Assembly: GCA_021788955.1 (NCBI GenBank)
Contig: JAJYKC010000055.1
Coordinates: 1 to 8,948 of the forward strand
From: Acidobacteriota bacterium
Lineage (GTDB): Bacteria > Acidobacteriota > Terriglobia > Bryobacterales > Bryobacteraceae
Direction of reading: 5' to 3'
DNA: 8,948 bases
The notes under the pieces are model-generated. The model did no database searches and had not been told where the DNA came from. It saw nothing but the letters and a program-made list of their open reading frames with translations. This document shows, in pieces, positions 1 to 7,101 of the stretch (position 1 is the first letter of the stretch; each line of letters opens with the position of its first letter). A program made the translations under genes and the position numbers.

Positions 1-1846
1 CGCCCAAATGGTCGTGGACGGTGGGGTCGGTGGACATGTGCTCAAGAGCCAGGCGGAGCTGGGTTTCGGCGTCGGAGAGCTTGTTCAGCTTGAAATAGAC
101 CCAGCCGAGGCTGTCGAGGTAGGCGCCGTTGTTGGGGTCGCGGTCGAGGGCTTTTTGGATGAAGTCCTTGGCTTCGGCGAGGCGGACGTCGCGGTCGGCG
201 AGCATGTAGCCGATGTAGTTGAGGGCCGAGGCGTTATCGGGGTCGAGTTCGAGCACCTTGCGGAATTCGGCTTCGGCGGCGTCGTATTTCTTGAGTTTTT
301 CGAGCATGGCGCCGCGCATGAAGTGGACGTTGATGCGGTCGTCGCGGTTCTTGGCGGCGGCTTCGGCTTTGTCGAGGGCTTCCTTTTCGTTTTCGAACTG
401 GCGGGCCTTGTCGTAGAGCTGGGCGAGGTTGATGTAGATTTCGGAGTCCTTGCCCTTGCCGAGGAGCTTTTTCGTTTCGGCGATGGCTTCGCTGTTATGG
501 CCGGCGTCGGCGAGGGCGGAGGCGTGCATCTCGGCGAGCATCTGGTTATCGGGGAACTGCTTGACGGCGGCGTTGGCTTCCTCGAGCGCTTTGGAATACT
601 GGCGGCCGGCGCGGAGGGTATCGATGATCTGGGCTTCGGAGCGTGGGGCCGAGGACGTATCGAGCTGGCCGATCTGGCGGAAGGCGTCGACGGCCTGGTC
701 GTACTGTTCGTTGGAGCGGTAGAGGAAGCCGAGGTGTTCGAGGAGGATGGCTCGGTTGGCGCGTTCGGAGGGGCTGTAATCCTTCTTCTGGGTGTTGGAG
801 AGGATGTCCTTGAGGGTGGAGATGGCTTCGGGGAGTTTGCCTTCGGCCTCGAGGAGGTTGACGTTGTTGTAACGGACTTCGAGGTTGGACGGATCGATTC
901 CGGAGGCTTTGTCGGCGGCGGCGCGGGCCTGTTTGAAGTCTTTCTGCTGGCGGTAGATCTGGCTGATGCGGAGCCAGGACTGGACGTCCTGCGGATCGTC
1001 GTTGACGAGGCCCTGGTAGATTTTGAGCGCCGGGTCGAGGTTGTCGCTGAGCATCAGGTCCTGGGCGAGGGCGCGCTTGAGATCGGGGTTGGGATCGGGG
1101 CTGGCGTCGACGGCGCGGCGAAGGGTTTGGGCGGCGAGGGCGTACTGCTTCATGCGCTCGTAGGTGTCGGCGAGGGCGGATAGGGTGCGGACGGAGGGGT
1201 CCTTGTCGGCGACTTTCTTGAGCAGGTCGGCGGCCTTATCGTTTTCGCCCATGTCGGCGTAGAGGAGGGCCTTGCCGGTGAGCGCGTCCTGGTTCGAGGG
1301 GTCGAGGGCGAGCGCCTTGTCGTAGGCGGCCATGGCTTCGGGCGACTTGCCGCTGGCGCGCTGGAGTTGGCCGATCATGACCCAGGTGTCGAGGTCGGTG
1401 GGGTCGGCGGCGGCGATCTTCTGCAATTGCTCGAGCGCCTTGCTGACCATGGTCTCGTCGATTTCGTTGTGCTCGCGATCGCCGATAAGGCGGAGGTAGA
1501 TGCGGGCGAGGACGCGGCGGGCGTCGATGTTGTTGGGGTCCTTTTTAAGGAAGTCCTGGGCCTGGTTGACGCCGTCGCGGAGGCGGCCGGACTGGATGTA
1601 GAAGTCGGAGAGTTCCTCGGCGATGAAGCCCGCGGAGGGGTCGTCGTGCATCGCTTTCCAGTAGTTGTCGACGGCGCGGTCGAAGTAGTCGCCGCGGCTG
1701 CCGTAGGCGCCGGAGAGCTCGGCGTAAAGGTGGCCGAGCGAGTAGTGATAGTAGGCGCCGGCTTTGCCGGTGGGTTCGGTGGATTGGGCGAACAACGGGA
1801 CCGCGGCGAGCGCGAGGAAGGCGACCGCCAGACGAGACACTCTCAT
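1..1846 (-). CDS. Secreted tetratricopeptide-repeat (TPR) protein, C-terminus beyond the window
   Basis: The frame stays open from ATG at 1846 to the left edge: 615 codons and no stop, so the 3' end is missing. Residues 1-20 form a signal peptide (MRVSRLAVAFLALAAVPLFA, then QS), with likely cleavage after A20, so the mature protein should be exported to the periplasm or cell surface. The rest is almost entirely helical TPR-like repeats. Clear units include AMAAYDKALALDPSN near 171-185, AAEAEFRKVLELDPDN near 523-538, and a well-conserved pair at 540-600 (ALNYIGYMLADRDVRLAEAK, then NNGAYLDSLGWVYFKL). That last pair is typical of long bacterial TPR proteins. TPRs are protein-interaction scaffolds; no enzyme domain is visible and the partner is unknown. 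An in-frame ATG at 1864 would add six residues, but its GGAG lies only about 3 bases upstream. ATG 1846 has GAGAG about 7 bases upstream and is preferred. The gene is transcribed away from miaA. Codons end mostly in C (32 of the first 50). Confidence 0.9.
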   Translation of the reverse strand, partial: MRVSRLAVAFLALAAVPLFAQSTEPTGKAGAYYHYSLGHLYAELSGAYGSRGDYFDRAVDNYWKAMHDDPSAGFIAEELSDFYIQSGRLRDGVNQAQDFLKKDPNNIDARRVLARIYLRLIGDREHNEIDETMVSKALEQLQKIAAADPTDLDTWVMIGQLQRASGKSPEAMAAYDKALALDPSNQDALTGKALLYADMGENDKAADLLKKVADKDPSVRTLSALADTYERMKQYALAAQTLRRAVDASPDPNPDLKRALAQDLMLSDNLDPALKIYQGLVNDDPQDVQSWLRISQIYRQQKDFKQARAAADKASGIDPSNLEVRYNNVNLLEAEGKLPEAISTLKDILSNTQKKDYSPSERANRAILLEHLGFLYRSNEQYDQAVDAFRQIGQLDTSSAPRSEAQIIDTLRAGRQYSKALEEANAAVKQFPDNQMLAEMHASALADAGHNSEAIAETKKLLGKGKDSEIYINLAQLYDKARQFENEKEALDKAEAAAKNRDDRINVHFMRGAMLEKLKKYDAAEAEFRKVLELDPDNASALNYIGYMLADRDVRLAEAKDFIQKALDRDPNNGAYLDSLGWVYFKLNKLSDAETQLRLALEHMSTDPTVHDHLG

Positions 1847-2011
1847 GAAACGGCTCTCTTTCATTTTCTCCGGCCGGTTATGAGCCGGGAAAAACAGTAA
1901 TGCAACCCTAGTATAGCGCCCCGTTTGCACGTGCAGCCCTCACCCTTGAGATGTCGACGCGGGCGCTCGGCATCGCGTTACTATCGGTCGGAACGGAGAG
2001 CTTCCAAGACG
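1847..2011. promoter_or_regulatory. Divergent intergenic region between the TPR gene and miaA
   Basis: This spacer should hold the promoters of two diverging genes. On the minus strand, TATACT (plus-strand bases 1910-1915) differs from the consensus -10 at one position and would start the TPR mRNA near 1903, giving a leader of roughly 55 bases. No good -35 is seen at the expected distance. A perfect palindrome, TGCACGTGCA, lies at 1926-1935, just upstream of that -10, where an operator could sit. For miaA, TTGAGA at 1946-1951 resembles a -35 and TACTAT at 1979-1984 resembles a -10, but the 27-base gap between them is too long for them to work together. No regulator can be assigned. Confidence 0.4.
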
Positions 2012-2971
2012 TTGCAACCAGGCGGGAATCGGCCTTTAATTGTCATTGCCGGTCCGACGGGATCGGGGAAATCCAGCCTGGCGCTGGAGGCGGCGCTGCG
2101 GTACGGCGGGGAGGTGCTGAACTGCGACTCGGTGCAGGTGTACCGGCATTTCGACATCGGGAGCGCGAAGATTCCGGCGGACGAGCGGCGGGGCGTTCCG
2201 CACCATTTGATCGACATTGCCGAACCGGATGAGGTGTTTACGGCGGGGGATTACGCGCGGGCGGCGCGTCGGGCGGCGGCGGAGGTGAGCGGCCGGGGGC
2301 GGGTTCCGATTGTGGCCGGAGGGACGGGGTTTTATCTGCGGGCGTTCCTCGAGGGGTTGGCGGAGGCTCCGGCGCGAGACGAGGCGCTGCGGCGGCGGCT
2401 GGTGGAGCGGGAGGCGCGGCGCGCGGGGTCGCTACATCGGATTTTGCGGAGGTTGGATCGGGCGGCGGCGGAGCGGATTCATCCTCGGGATGTGCAGAAG
2501 ACGGTGCGCGCGGTGGAGGCGTGTTTGCTGGCGCGCCGGCCTTTGAGCCAGCAGTGGGCGGCGGGGCGGGAACCGGTCGAGGGTTTCCGGGTATTGCGGG
2601 TGGTGCTCAATCCGGAGCGGGCTGCGCTGCGGGAGCGGCTGGATGCAAGGTTGCAGGAGATGTTCGCCCGAGGGTTAGTGGAGGAGACGCGGCAGATTCT
2701 GGCGATGGGGTACCCGGCGAGCGCGAAGCCGTTTGAGAGTCTGGGGTACCGACAGGCCCTGGAAGTGATCCGGGGCGAGTCGACGGAAGAGGAAGCGCTG
2801 GAGGCGGCGCAGGTGGCGACGCGGCAGTACGCGAAGCGGCAGGTGACGTGGTTCCGGCGGGAGCCTGGGGCAAAGTGGTTCGAAGGGTTTGGGGACGAGG
2901 CGGGGGTGCAGGCGGCGGTGTTTGGGTGGCTGGAAGAGGCGATCGGCGCCGGCGGGGGCCGTAGCGGATAG
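2012..2971 (+). CDS. miaA: tRNA dimethylallyltransferase (tRNA isopentenylpyrophosphate transferase)
   Basis: MiaA transfers the dimethylallyl group from DMAPP to N6 of A37 in tRNAs that read codons starting with U. This is the first step toward i6A/ms2i6A and it supports decoding fidelity; the enzyme is cytosolic. From TTG 2012 the protein has 319 residues, the usual family length (about 300-320). Visible landmarks are the P-loop GPTGSGKSS (14-22), the DSVQVYR motif (39-45; the Asp is the family's catalytic candidate), GGTGFYLRA (103-111), SLGYRQAL (243-250) and the C-terminal RQYAKRQVTWFRR (271-283). The frame stays open upstream to TTG 1925, which would add 29 residues. That extension has mixed codon endings and no counterpart in the family, so it is probably not translated. 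TTG 2012 has GGAGAG 11 bases upstream, slightly far. The next gene starts 18 bases after the stop, suggesting co-transcription. The tail after residue 310 is Gly-rich and not conserved in the family. Confidence 0.93.
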   Translation: MQPGGNRPLIVIAGPTGSGKSSLALEAALRYGGEVLNCDSVQVYRHFDIGSAKIPADERRGVPHHLIDIAEPDEVFTAGDYARAARRAAAEVSGRGRVPIVAGGTGFYLRAFLEGLAEAPARDEALRRRLVEREARRAGSLHRILRRLDRAAAERIHPRDVQKTVRAVEACLLARRPLSQQWAAGREPVEGFRVLRVVLNPERAALRERLDARLQEMFARGLVEETRQILAMGYPASAKPFESLGYRQALEVIRGESTEEEALEAAQVATRQYAKRQVTWFRREPGAKWFEGFGDEAGVQAAVFGWLEEAIGAGGGRSG

Positions 2972-2989
2972 AATCGTGTCCGAGGTTTT

Positions 2990-5107
2990 ATGAATCCTCC
3001 AGACAATTCCGACGGCATGACGCGGCGGGCGGCGATGGCGCTGCTGGGCGGGGCGGCGATGGCGGCGCCTGTGGGCGCGGCGGGTGACGCGGCGTGGTAT
3101 GCGACGATGCGGCGGTGCGGGCAGACTAACTTCAACGAGCATGACTTAGCCGACTACAACGTCGCCTCGTGGATGGATTACTGGACGAGTTTGAAAGTGG
3201 ACACGCTGCTGATAAACGGCGGCGGCATCCTGGCTTTCTATCCGACGAAGGTGCCGTATCATCACCGGAGCCAGTATCTTGGATCGCGCGACTTATTCGG
3301 GGATTTTGCGAAGGCTTGTAAACTGCGTAACATCCGGCTGGTGGCGCGGATGGACTGTAACTATGTGTACGAGGACGCGGCAAAGGCGCACCCGGAGTGG
3401 ATCGAGCGGCTGGCCGACGGGAGCCCGGTGACACATCCGCAGTCGCCGTGGCTGTTCAAGACGTGTATGTACTCGCCGTACTTCACGGGGCAGATGCCGG
3501 CGATTTACCGGGAGATGAACTCGCTGTATGACTTCGACGGGTTCTTTACGAACGGGTGGCCGGGGGTGAATCGTCCGGGGCCGTGCCACTGCGAGGCGTG
3601 CCAGGGCGCGCCCGAGCCGGGGACGCCGGAGTTTCTGGAGCGGCACCGGGAGCGGGTGCTCGAGATCTGGAATTTGTGGAACTCGATTGCGCGGGAGAAA
3701 AGCCCGACGAATGTGTATGTAGGGAACCTGGGCGGGGGGATCCGCGCGGTGCTGGACCTGAAGCAGATCGCGGGAGCGGCGCATTGGTTCAACGCGGATC
3801 ATCAGGGGCGGAGCGGGGTGACTCCGGTTTGGGATTGCGCGCAGCAGGGGCGTGTGGCGCGCAGCGTGATGCTGGGACGGACGGCGACCAACGTGACCGG
3901 AGCGTATGCGAACACGCAGCCGCTGTGGCGGCACGCGAGCAAGGCGCCGGATGAGATGACGATGTGGCTGGCGCAGACGGCGGCTTCGGGGATGACGCCG
4001 TGGTTTCACTGGCTCGGAGGGAAGCCGGAGGACAACCGGTGGCGGGAGACGGGGCGGGAATTCTTCACGTGGCTGGCGGCGAATGAGCGGCATTTCGTGA
4101 ACCGGGCGCCGATGGCGAACCTCGCGGTGGTGTTCAGCCAGCGCGTGAACGCGTATTATCAGGCGCCGGGCGGGGGCGATGCGACGGAGTACTTACAGGG
4201 GATGTACCAGGCGCTGCTCGGAGGGCGGTTCCTGTTCGATTTCGTGCATGAGGATTCGCTCGATGCGGCGTCACTTAGTAAGTACGACGGGCTCGTGCTG
4301 CCGAATTGCGCGCTGCTGAGTAACTTACAGTGCGACCAGTTACGCTCGTTCACGGCGCGGGGCGGATCGATTCTGGCCACGTTTGAGACGAGTTTCTACG
4401 ATGAGAAGGGGTTCGCGCGGGCGACGCCGGGGCTGGCGGATCTGTTCGGCATCACACCGGACGGAGGCGTGGTTCCTCCGAACGGGAACGCGGCTTATGC
4501 GCGGATCGAGCGGCGTCATCCGATCCTGGACGGGTTTTCGCGGACGGCGATTCTGCCTTTCGCAGAGCATTACCGGCCGCTGAAGGCGGTGCAAGGGGCG
4601 CCGGCGACGATGATTCCGCCGTATCCGGCATTTCCTCCCGAGATGGTGTATCCACGGACGGCGCGGACAACGCAACCGGCGGCGGTGGTTCGGGAGCAAG
4701 GGAAGAGCCGGCTGGTGTTTTTGCCGGGCGACGTGTGCCGGTCGTACTGGCGTTCGCAGAATCCGGATCTTTCCCGGCTGCTCGAGAATTCGATCCGGTG
4801 GATGGTTCCGCATCAGCCAGTGGAAGTGGCGGGGGACGGGCTCGTGGAGTTGTTCGCGTGGAAGACGGAGGCCGGGTACGCGATTCATTTCCTGAATTAC
4901 ACGAATCCGGACGCGATGCGCGGGTGGTTCACGCAGAATTACGCGACGGGGGCACAGAGAGTTCGGGTTACGCTGCCGGGAGGGTCAAAAGTGAGCCAGG
5001 CCCGGTTATTGCGGACGGGGGCGGATGTGAGTGTTGAGCAGCACGGGGAGGCTGTGGAGTTTACGGTACCGGAGGTTCGTGGGTATGAAGTGGCGGCTTT
5101 AAGTTAG
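2990..5107 (+). CDS. Tat-exported glycoside-hydrolase-like protein (GHL6-type barrel with beta-galactosidase trimerisation-like domain)
   Basis: The protein has 705 residues and probably acts outside the cytoplasm on a carbohydrate; the substrate is unknown. Residues 11-31 (TRRAAMALLGGAAMAAPVGA and on) are a twin-arginine signal: an RR pair, a hydrophobic stretch and an Ala-rich cleavage region. Residues about 40-370 look like a TIM-barrel hydrolase of the 'hypothetical glycosyl hydrolase 6' kind: an early segment YWTSLKVDTLLINGGG (64-79), HPEWIERLADGSP (134-146), and LYDFDGFFTNGWPG (179-192) followed by the cysteine cluster CHCEAC (199-204). Residues about 375-605 resemble the glutamine-amidotransferase-like trimerisation domain of GH42 beta-galactosidases (KYDGLVLPNCALLS, then FTARGGSILATFETS). 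Residues about 607-705 look like a small beta-rich C-terminal domain. ATG 2990 has GAGG 4 bases upstream; an in-frame ATG ten codons later (residue 10) is the alternative. Family naming is from remembered motifs, so a related uncharacterised glycosidase family is possible. Confidence 0.75.
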   Translation: MNPPDNSDGMTRRAAMALLGGAAMAAPVGAAGDAAWYATMRRCGQTNFNEHDLADYNVASWMDYWTSLKVDTLLINGGGILAFYPTKVPYHHRSQYLGSRDLFGDFAKACKLRNIRLVARMDCNYVYEDAAKAHPEWIERLADGSPVTHPQSPWLFKTCMYSPYFTGQMPAIYREMNSLYDFDGFFTNGWPGVNRPGPCHCEACQGAPEPGTPEFLERHRERVLEIWNLWNSIAREKSPTNVYVGNLGGGIRAVLDLKQIAGAAHWFNADHQGRSGVTPVWDCAQQGRVARSVMLGRTATNVTGAYANTQPLWRHASKAPDEMTMWLAQTAASGMTPWFHWLGGKPEDNRWRETGREFFTWLAANERHFVNRAPMANLAVVFSQRVNAYYQAPGGGDATEYLQGMYQALLGGRFLFDFVHEDSLDAASLSKYDGLVLPNCALLSNLQCDQLRSFTARGGSILATFETSFYDEKGFARATPGLADLFGITPDGGVVPPNGNAAYARIERRHPILDGFSRTAILPFAEHYRPLKAVQGAPATMIPPYPAFPPEMVYPRTARTTQPAAVVREQGKSRLVFLPGDVCRSYWRSQNPDLSRLLENSIRWMVPHQPVEVAGDGLVELFAWKTEAGYAIHFLNYTNPDAMRGWFTQNYATGAQRVRVTLPGGSKVSQARLLRTGADVSVEQHGEAVEFTVPEVRGYEVAALS

Positions 5108-5254
5108 CCGGGTTACTCTTCCGCCGCGATAACTCGACCGCCGTGCACAGAAATAGCCGCCGCGGCACGGCAAATCGCGATTTATGAGTCCGAAAAAGGG
5201 ACCGTTGGGTGTACACTTAACCGTGCCACCGGGCAGAAATGAGGTTCTTCTTTC
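5108..5254. promoter_or_regulatory. Intergenic region with a 12-base palindrome and competing inverted repeats
   Basis: The spacer separates the glycosidase-like gene from the orphan gene and is richer in A and T than the flanking genes. GCCGTGC at 5140-5146 can pair with GCACGGC at 5165-5171 across an 18-base loop. The same right arm (GGCACGG, 5164-5170) can instead pair with CCGTGCC at 5221-5227, so the two stems exclude each other. Directly after the first stem is the perfect palindrome AAATCGCGATTT (5172-5183), and GTGTACAC at 5209-5216 is another. A weak -10-like TACACT lies at 5212-5217 without a recognisable -35. The first stem has no following U-run, so it is not a standard intrinsic terminator. 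What is seen is the symmetry; any regulatory role is inferred. Confidence 0.4.
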
Positions 5255-6016
5255 GTGACATTCGTAGCATTTCTGAAAAGCTATGGCACTACGTTTACCG
5301 ACGCCGAAGAAGTCTTCCAGGCCTTCGACGCCTATCTCCTTAGTGAGAATCAAGACGGCTATATCAACGATCTGAAGGCGGATAAAGATTTTCTTGTGGC
5401 GGAGCAAGCGCGGGACCAGTGCGCTATGGCGCTGGCGGCCGCGGGCGGGAATGGGGCCGCGAGGCGAGCCGCGCTGGGGGCGATGGTGACGGCGTTGGAG
5501 ATACACGGGCAGACCGTGAAAGCGAAGTTTCAGAAGCGGGCGCTGAAACGGGCCGCGAATCACAACGGCGAGGTCGCGATGGCGCACGCGGCGACGCCGG
5601 TGCCGATTGATCAACAGATCGGCGGGGACCGGGTGCTGCACTTTACGACCGCGTTCGCCGCGATTGTGTCGTCCAGCAAACTGCGGCTCACCCGCACTTC
5701 CGACCAGGGTTGCATTTTCTGTATCCCGGCGCGCTATGCCGACGCCATTGCGCAGGAACCACCGGCGAGGGTGAAGCAGATGTTCGATATTCGCGGCGAC
5801 TTGAGCCATTATCTGGAATTTAATCTGGAAAACAGCCGGCACTTTGAAACCTATAACAGCCACATCGATGGGAGCTTGAAAGGGCAGTTAGAGGTGAAGG
5901 TGTCGCACGAGATTCTGGAACTGAACCGCCGCAACCCTCAGTGGTACGAGTGGAAAGGGAAATCGCAGGGGGGATGGGCGCTGGTGCCCGGGCCGTATAA
6001 CTGGAAGACCGCTTAG
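5255..6016 (+). CDS. Hypothetical protein of unknown function (253 aa)
   Basis: I do not recognise a family. The start is GTG 5255, with GAGG at 5241-5244 ten bases upstream; there is no in-frame ATG before residue 77. No signal peptide or membrane segment is evident, so it is probably cytosolic. Residues 1-115 look mostly helical and charged. From about 126 the character changes to beta-rich: VLHFTTAFAAIVSSSKLRL (127-145), GCIFC (152-156, a CxxC pair), HYLEFNLENSRHFETY (185-200), then WYEWKGKSQGGWALVPGPYN (230-249). The HFTT-plus-'SSSKLRL' pattern recalls the first strand and helix of some ADP-ribosyltransferase-like toxin domains, but this is only a resemblance. Codon endings are mixed: in the first 50 codons 11 end in G, 17 in C and 22 in A or T. 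Upstream, the glycosidase gene ends codons in G about two-thirds of the time. This suggests a different origin. It converges on hemB with 20 bases between stops. The antisense frame over this region is lower quality and was rejected. Confidence 0.75.
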   Translation: MTFVAFLKSYGTTFTDAEEVFQAFDAYLLSENQDGYINDLKADKDFLVAEQARDQCAMALAAAGGNGAARRAALGAMVTALEIHGQTVKAKFQKRALKRAANHNGEVAMAHAATPVPIDQQIGGDRVLHFTTAFAAIVSSSKLRLTRTSDQGCIFCIPARYADAIAQEPPARVKQMFDIRGDLSHYLEFNLENSRHFETYNSHIDGSLKGQLEVKVSHEILELNRRNPQWYEWKGKSQGGWALVPGPYNWKTA

Positions 6017-6036
6017 CCTCGTTGTCGGGCTGGGCG
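6010..6036 (+). terminator. Possible hairpin between convergent genes
   Basis: In plus-strand RNA, bases 6010-6018 (CGCTTAGCC) can pair with 6028-6036 (GGCTGGGCG). This gives a 9-base-pair stem with two G-U wobbles and a 9-base loop. It overlaps the stop of the orphan gene and ends next to the stop of hemB. On the minus-strand RNA the two wobbles become A-C mismatches, so it would serve mainly the plus-strand transcript. No U-run follows, so it is at best a weak or factor-assisted terminator, or a 3'-end stabiliser. Confidence 0.3.
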
Positions 6037-7005
6037 CTAGAGAAGTTTGGCGGCGGGTACGGCGAAGTAGGTGAGGACGAAGTCTGCGCCGGCGCGGCGG
6101 ATGGCGGTGAGGGATTCCATCATGGCGCGGGGGCCGTCGAGCCAGCCGTTGCGGGCGGCGGCCTGGATCATGCTGAATTCGCCGCTGACCTGGTAGGCGC
6201 CAACGGGGACATCGAAGCGGTCTCGAGTCATGCGGATGATGTCGAGGCACGGCATGGCGGGTTTGACCATGACCATGTCGGCGCCTTCTTCGAGATCGAG
6301 TTCGATTTCGAGCATGGCTTCGCGGGAGTTGGCCGGGTCCATCTGGTAGGAACGGCGGTCGCCGAACTGGGGGGCGGATTCGGCGGCTTCGCGAAAGGGT
6401 CCGTAGAAAACGGTGGCGTACTTGGCGGCGTAGGACAGGATCGGCGTCATGGGGAAGCCGGAGGAGTCGAGGGCGGCTCGGATGGCGGCGACGCGGCCAT
6501 CCATCATGTCGGAGGGGGCGACGATGTCGGCGCCGGCGCGGGCGTGGGAGACGGCGGTTTTGGCGAGCCATTCGAGAGTGGGGTCGTTGGCGACGTCGCC
6601 GTTGACGATTAAGCCGCAGTGGCCGTGGCTGGTGTATTCACAATTGCAGACGTCGGTCATGACGAGCAGTTTGGGGTGCTCGCGCTTGAGGGCGCGGACG
6701 GCCTGCTGGACGATGCCCTGGTCGTCGTAGGCGCCGGAGGCGAGTTCGTCTTTTTCGGCGGGGATTCCGAAGAGGATAACGCCGCCGATGCCGAGGCGGA
6801 CGAGTTCGCCGCAGTCCTTTACCAGTTCATCGATGGATAGCTGATAGTTGCCGGGCATGGCGCCGATTTCCTTGCGGACGCCTTCGCCGGGGACGACGAA
6901 GAGGGGAAGGATGAACTGGGCGGGGTCGAGGCGGGTTTCGCGGCGGAGACTGCGCAGGGATTCGGACGCGCGCATGCGGCGCAGGCGGTGGGTGGGGAAG
7001 GCCAT
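6037..7005 (-). CDS. hemB: Porphobilinogen synthase (delta-aminolevulinic acid dehydratase), zinc-type
   Basis: HemB condenses two 5-aminolevulinate molecules into porphobilinogen, the second committed step of haem and other tetrapyrrole synthesis, in the cytosol. The protein has 322 residues, normal for the family (about 320-340). Visible features are [12 protein letters not shown] (31-42), the zinc site [14 protein letters not shown] (118-131, with C120, C122 and C130), the first active-site lysine K195 in [14 protein letters not shown], and the Schiff-base lysine K248 in [13 protein letters not shown]. The three cysteines mark the zinc-dependent class rather than the Asp-rich magnesium class. 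C253 sits where this motif usually has Tyr (KP..xYLD or YxD). ATG 7005 has CGGAG about 8 bases upstream. The frame continues open upstream for 491 codons antisense to the permease, but that part is not protein-like. No other haem gene lies in the window; the permease gene diverges from it. Confidence 0.95.
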   Translation of the reverse strand: MAFPTHRLRRMRASESLRSLRRETRLDPAQFILPLFVVPGEGVRKEIGAMPGNYQLSIDELVKDCGELVRLGIGGVILFGIPAEKDELASGAYDDQGIVQQAVRALKREHPKLLVMTDVCNCEYTSHGHCGLIVNGDVANDPTLEWLAKTAVSHARAGADIVAPSDMMDGRVAAIRAALDSSGFPMTPILSYAAKYATVFYGPFREAAESAPQFGDRRSYQMDPANSREAMLEIELDLEEGADMVMVKPAMPCLDIIRMTRDRFDVPVGAYQVSGEFSMIQAAARNGWLDGPRAMMESLTAIRRAGADFVLTYFAVPAAKLL

Positions 7006-7101
7006 GGGTCTGCTCCGAGAATAGCATCGGGGGTTTTTCGACACGCCGGAAGCGCACTGTCCGGAAACTTTCGACGTCCTGGATTCGTAGTTCTTCCTGT
7101 G
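7006..7101. promoter_or_regulatory. Divergent promoter region of hemB and the permease gene, with short repeats
   Basis: The 96-base spacer should carry both promoters. TTTCGAC occurs at 7036-7042 and again at 7069-7075, start-to-start 33 bases, close to three helical turns. Between them CCGGAA occurs at 7046-7051 and 7061-7066, and CCGGA/TCCGG (7046-7050 with 7060-7064) also forms an inverted repeat with a 9-base loop. This nested arrangement could bind a regulator, but the elements are short. A TATTCT on the minus strand (plus bases 7017-7022) lies so close to the hemB ribosome binding site that it is an unlikely -10. No convincing promoter is seen for the permease. Confidence 0.3.

Noticed and set aside
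8..1183. A 391-codon open frame on the plus strand.
   Set aside because: It is antisense to the TPR gene and is a Gly/Val/Glu-rich shadow. The minus strand encodes a signal peptide and regular TPR motifs.
1925..2011. A longer MiaA starting at TTG 1925, or at the in-frame GTG 1931 or TTG 1946.
   Set aside because: The added residues are Arg/Ser-rich with mixed codon endings, and the family normally begins a few residues before the P-loop, as from TTG 2012.
5140..5183. An intrinsic terminator after the glycosidase-like gene.
   Set aside because: The stem has a large 18-base loop and is followed by AAATCGCGATTT, not a U-run.
5708..5722. GCIFC in the orphan protein as the start of a HIT-family (histidine triad) domain.
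   Set aside because: HIT proteins begin with a similar CIFC, but no HxHxH triad follows in the remaining hundred residues.
5099..5863. A 254-codon open frame on the minus strand opposite the orphan gene.
   Set aside because: It is Arg-rich and low in regular structure, and it runs across the spacer into the glycosidase gene. The plus-strand frame has a more natural composition and a ribosome binding site, though without homologues this choice is less certain than the others.
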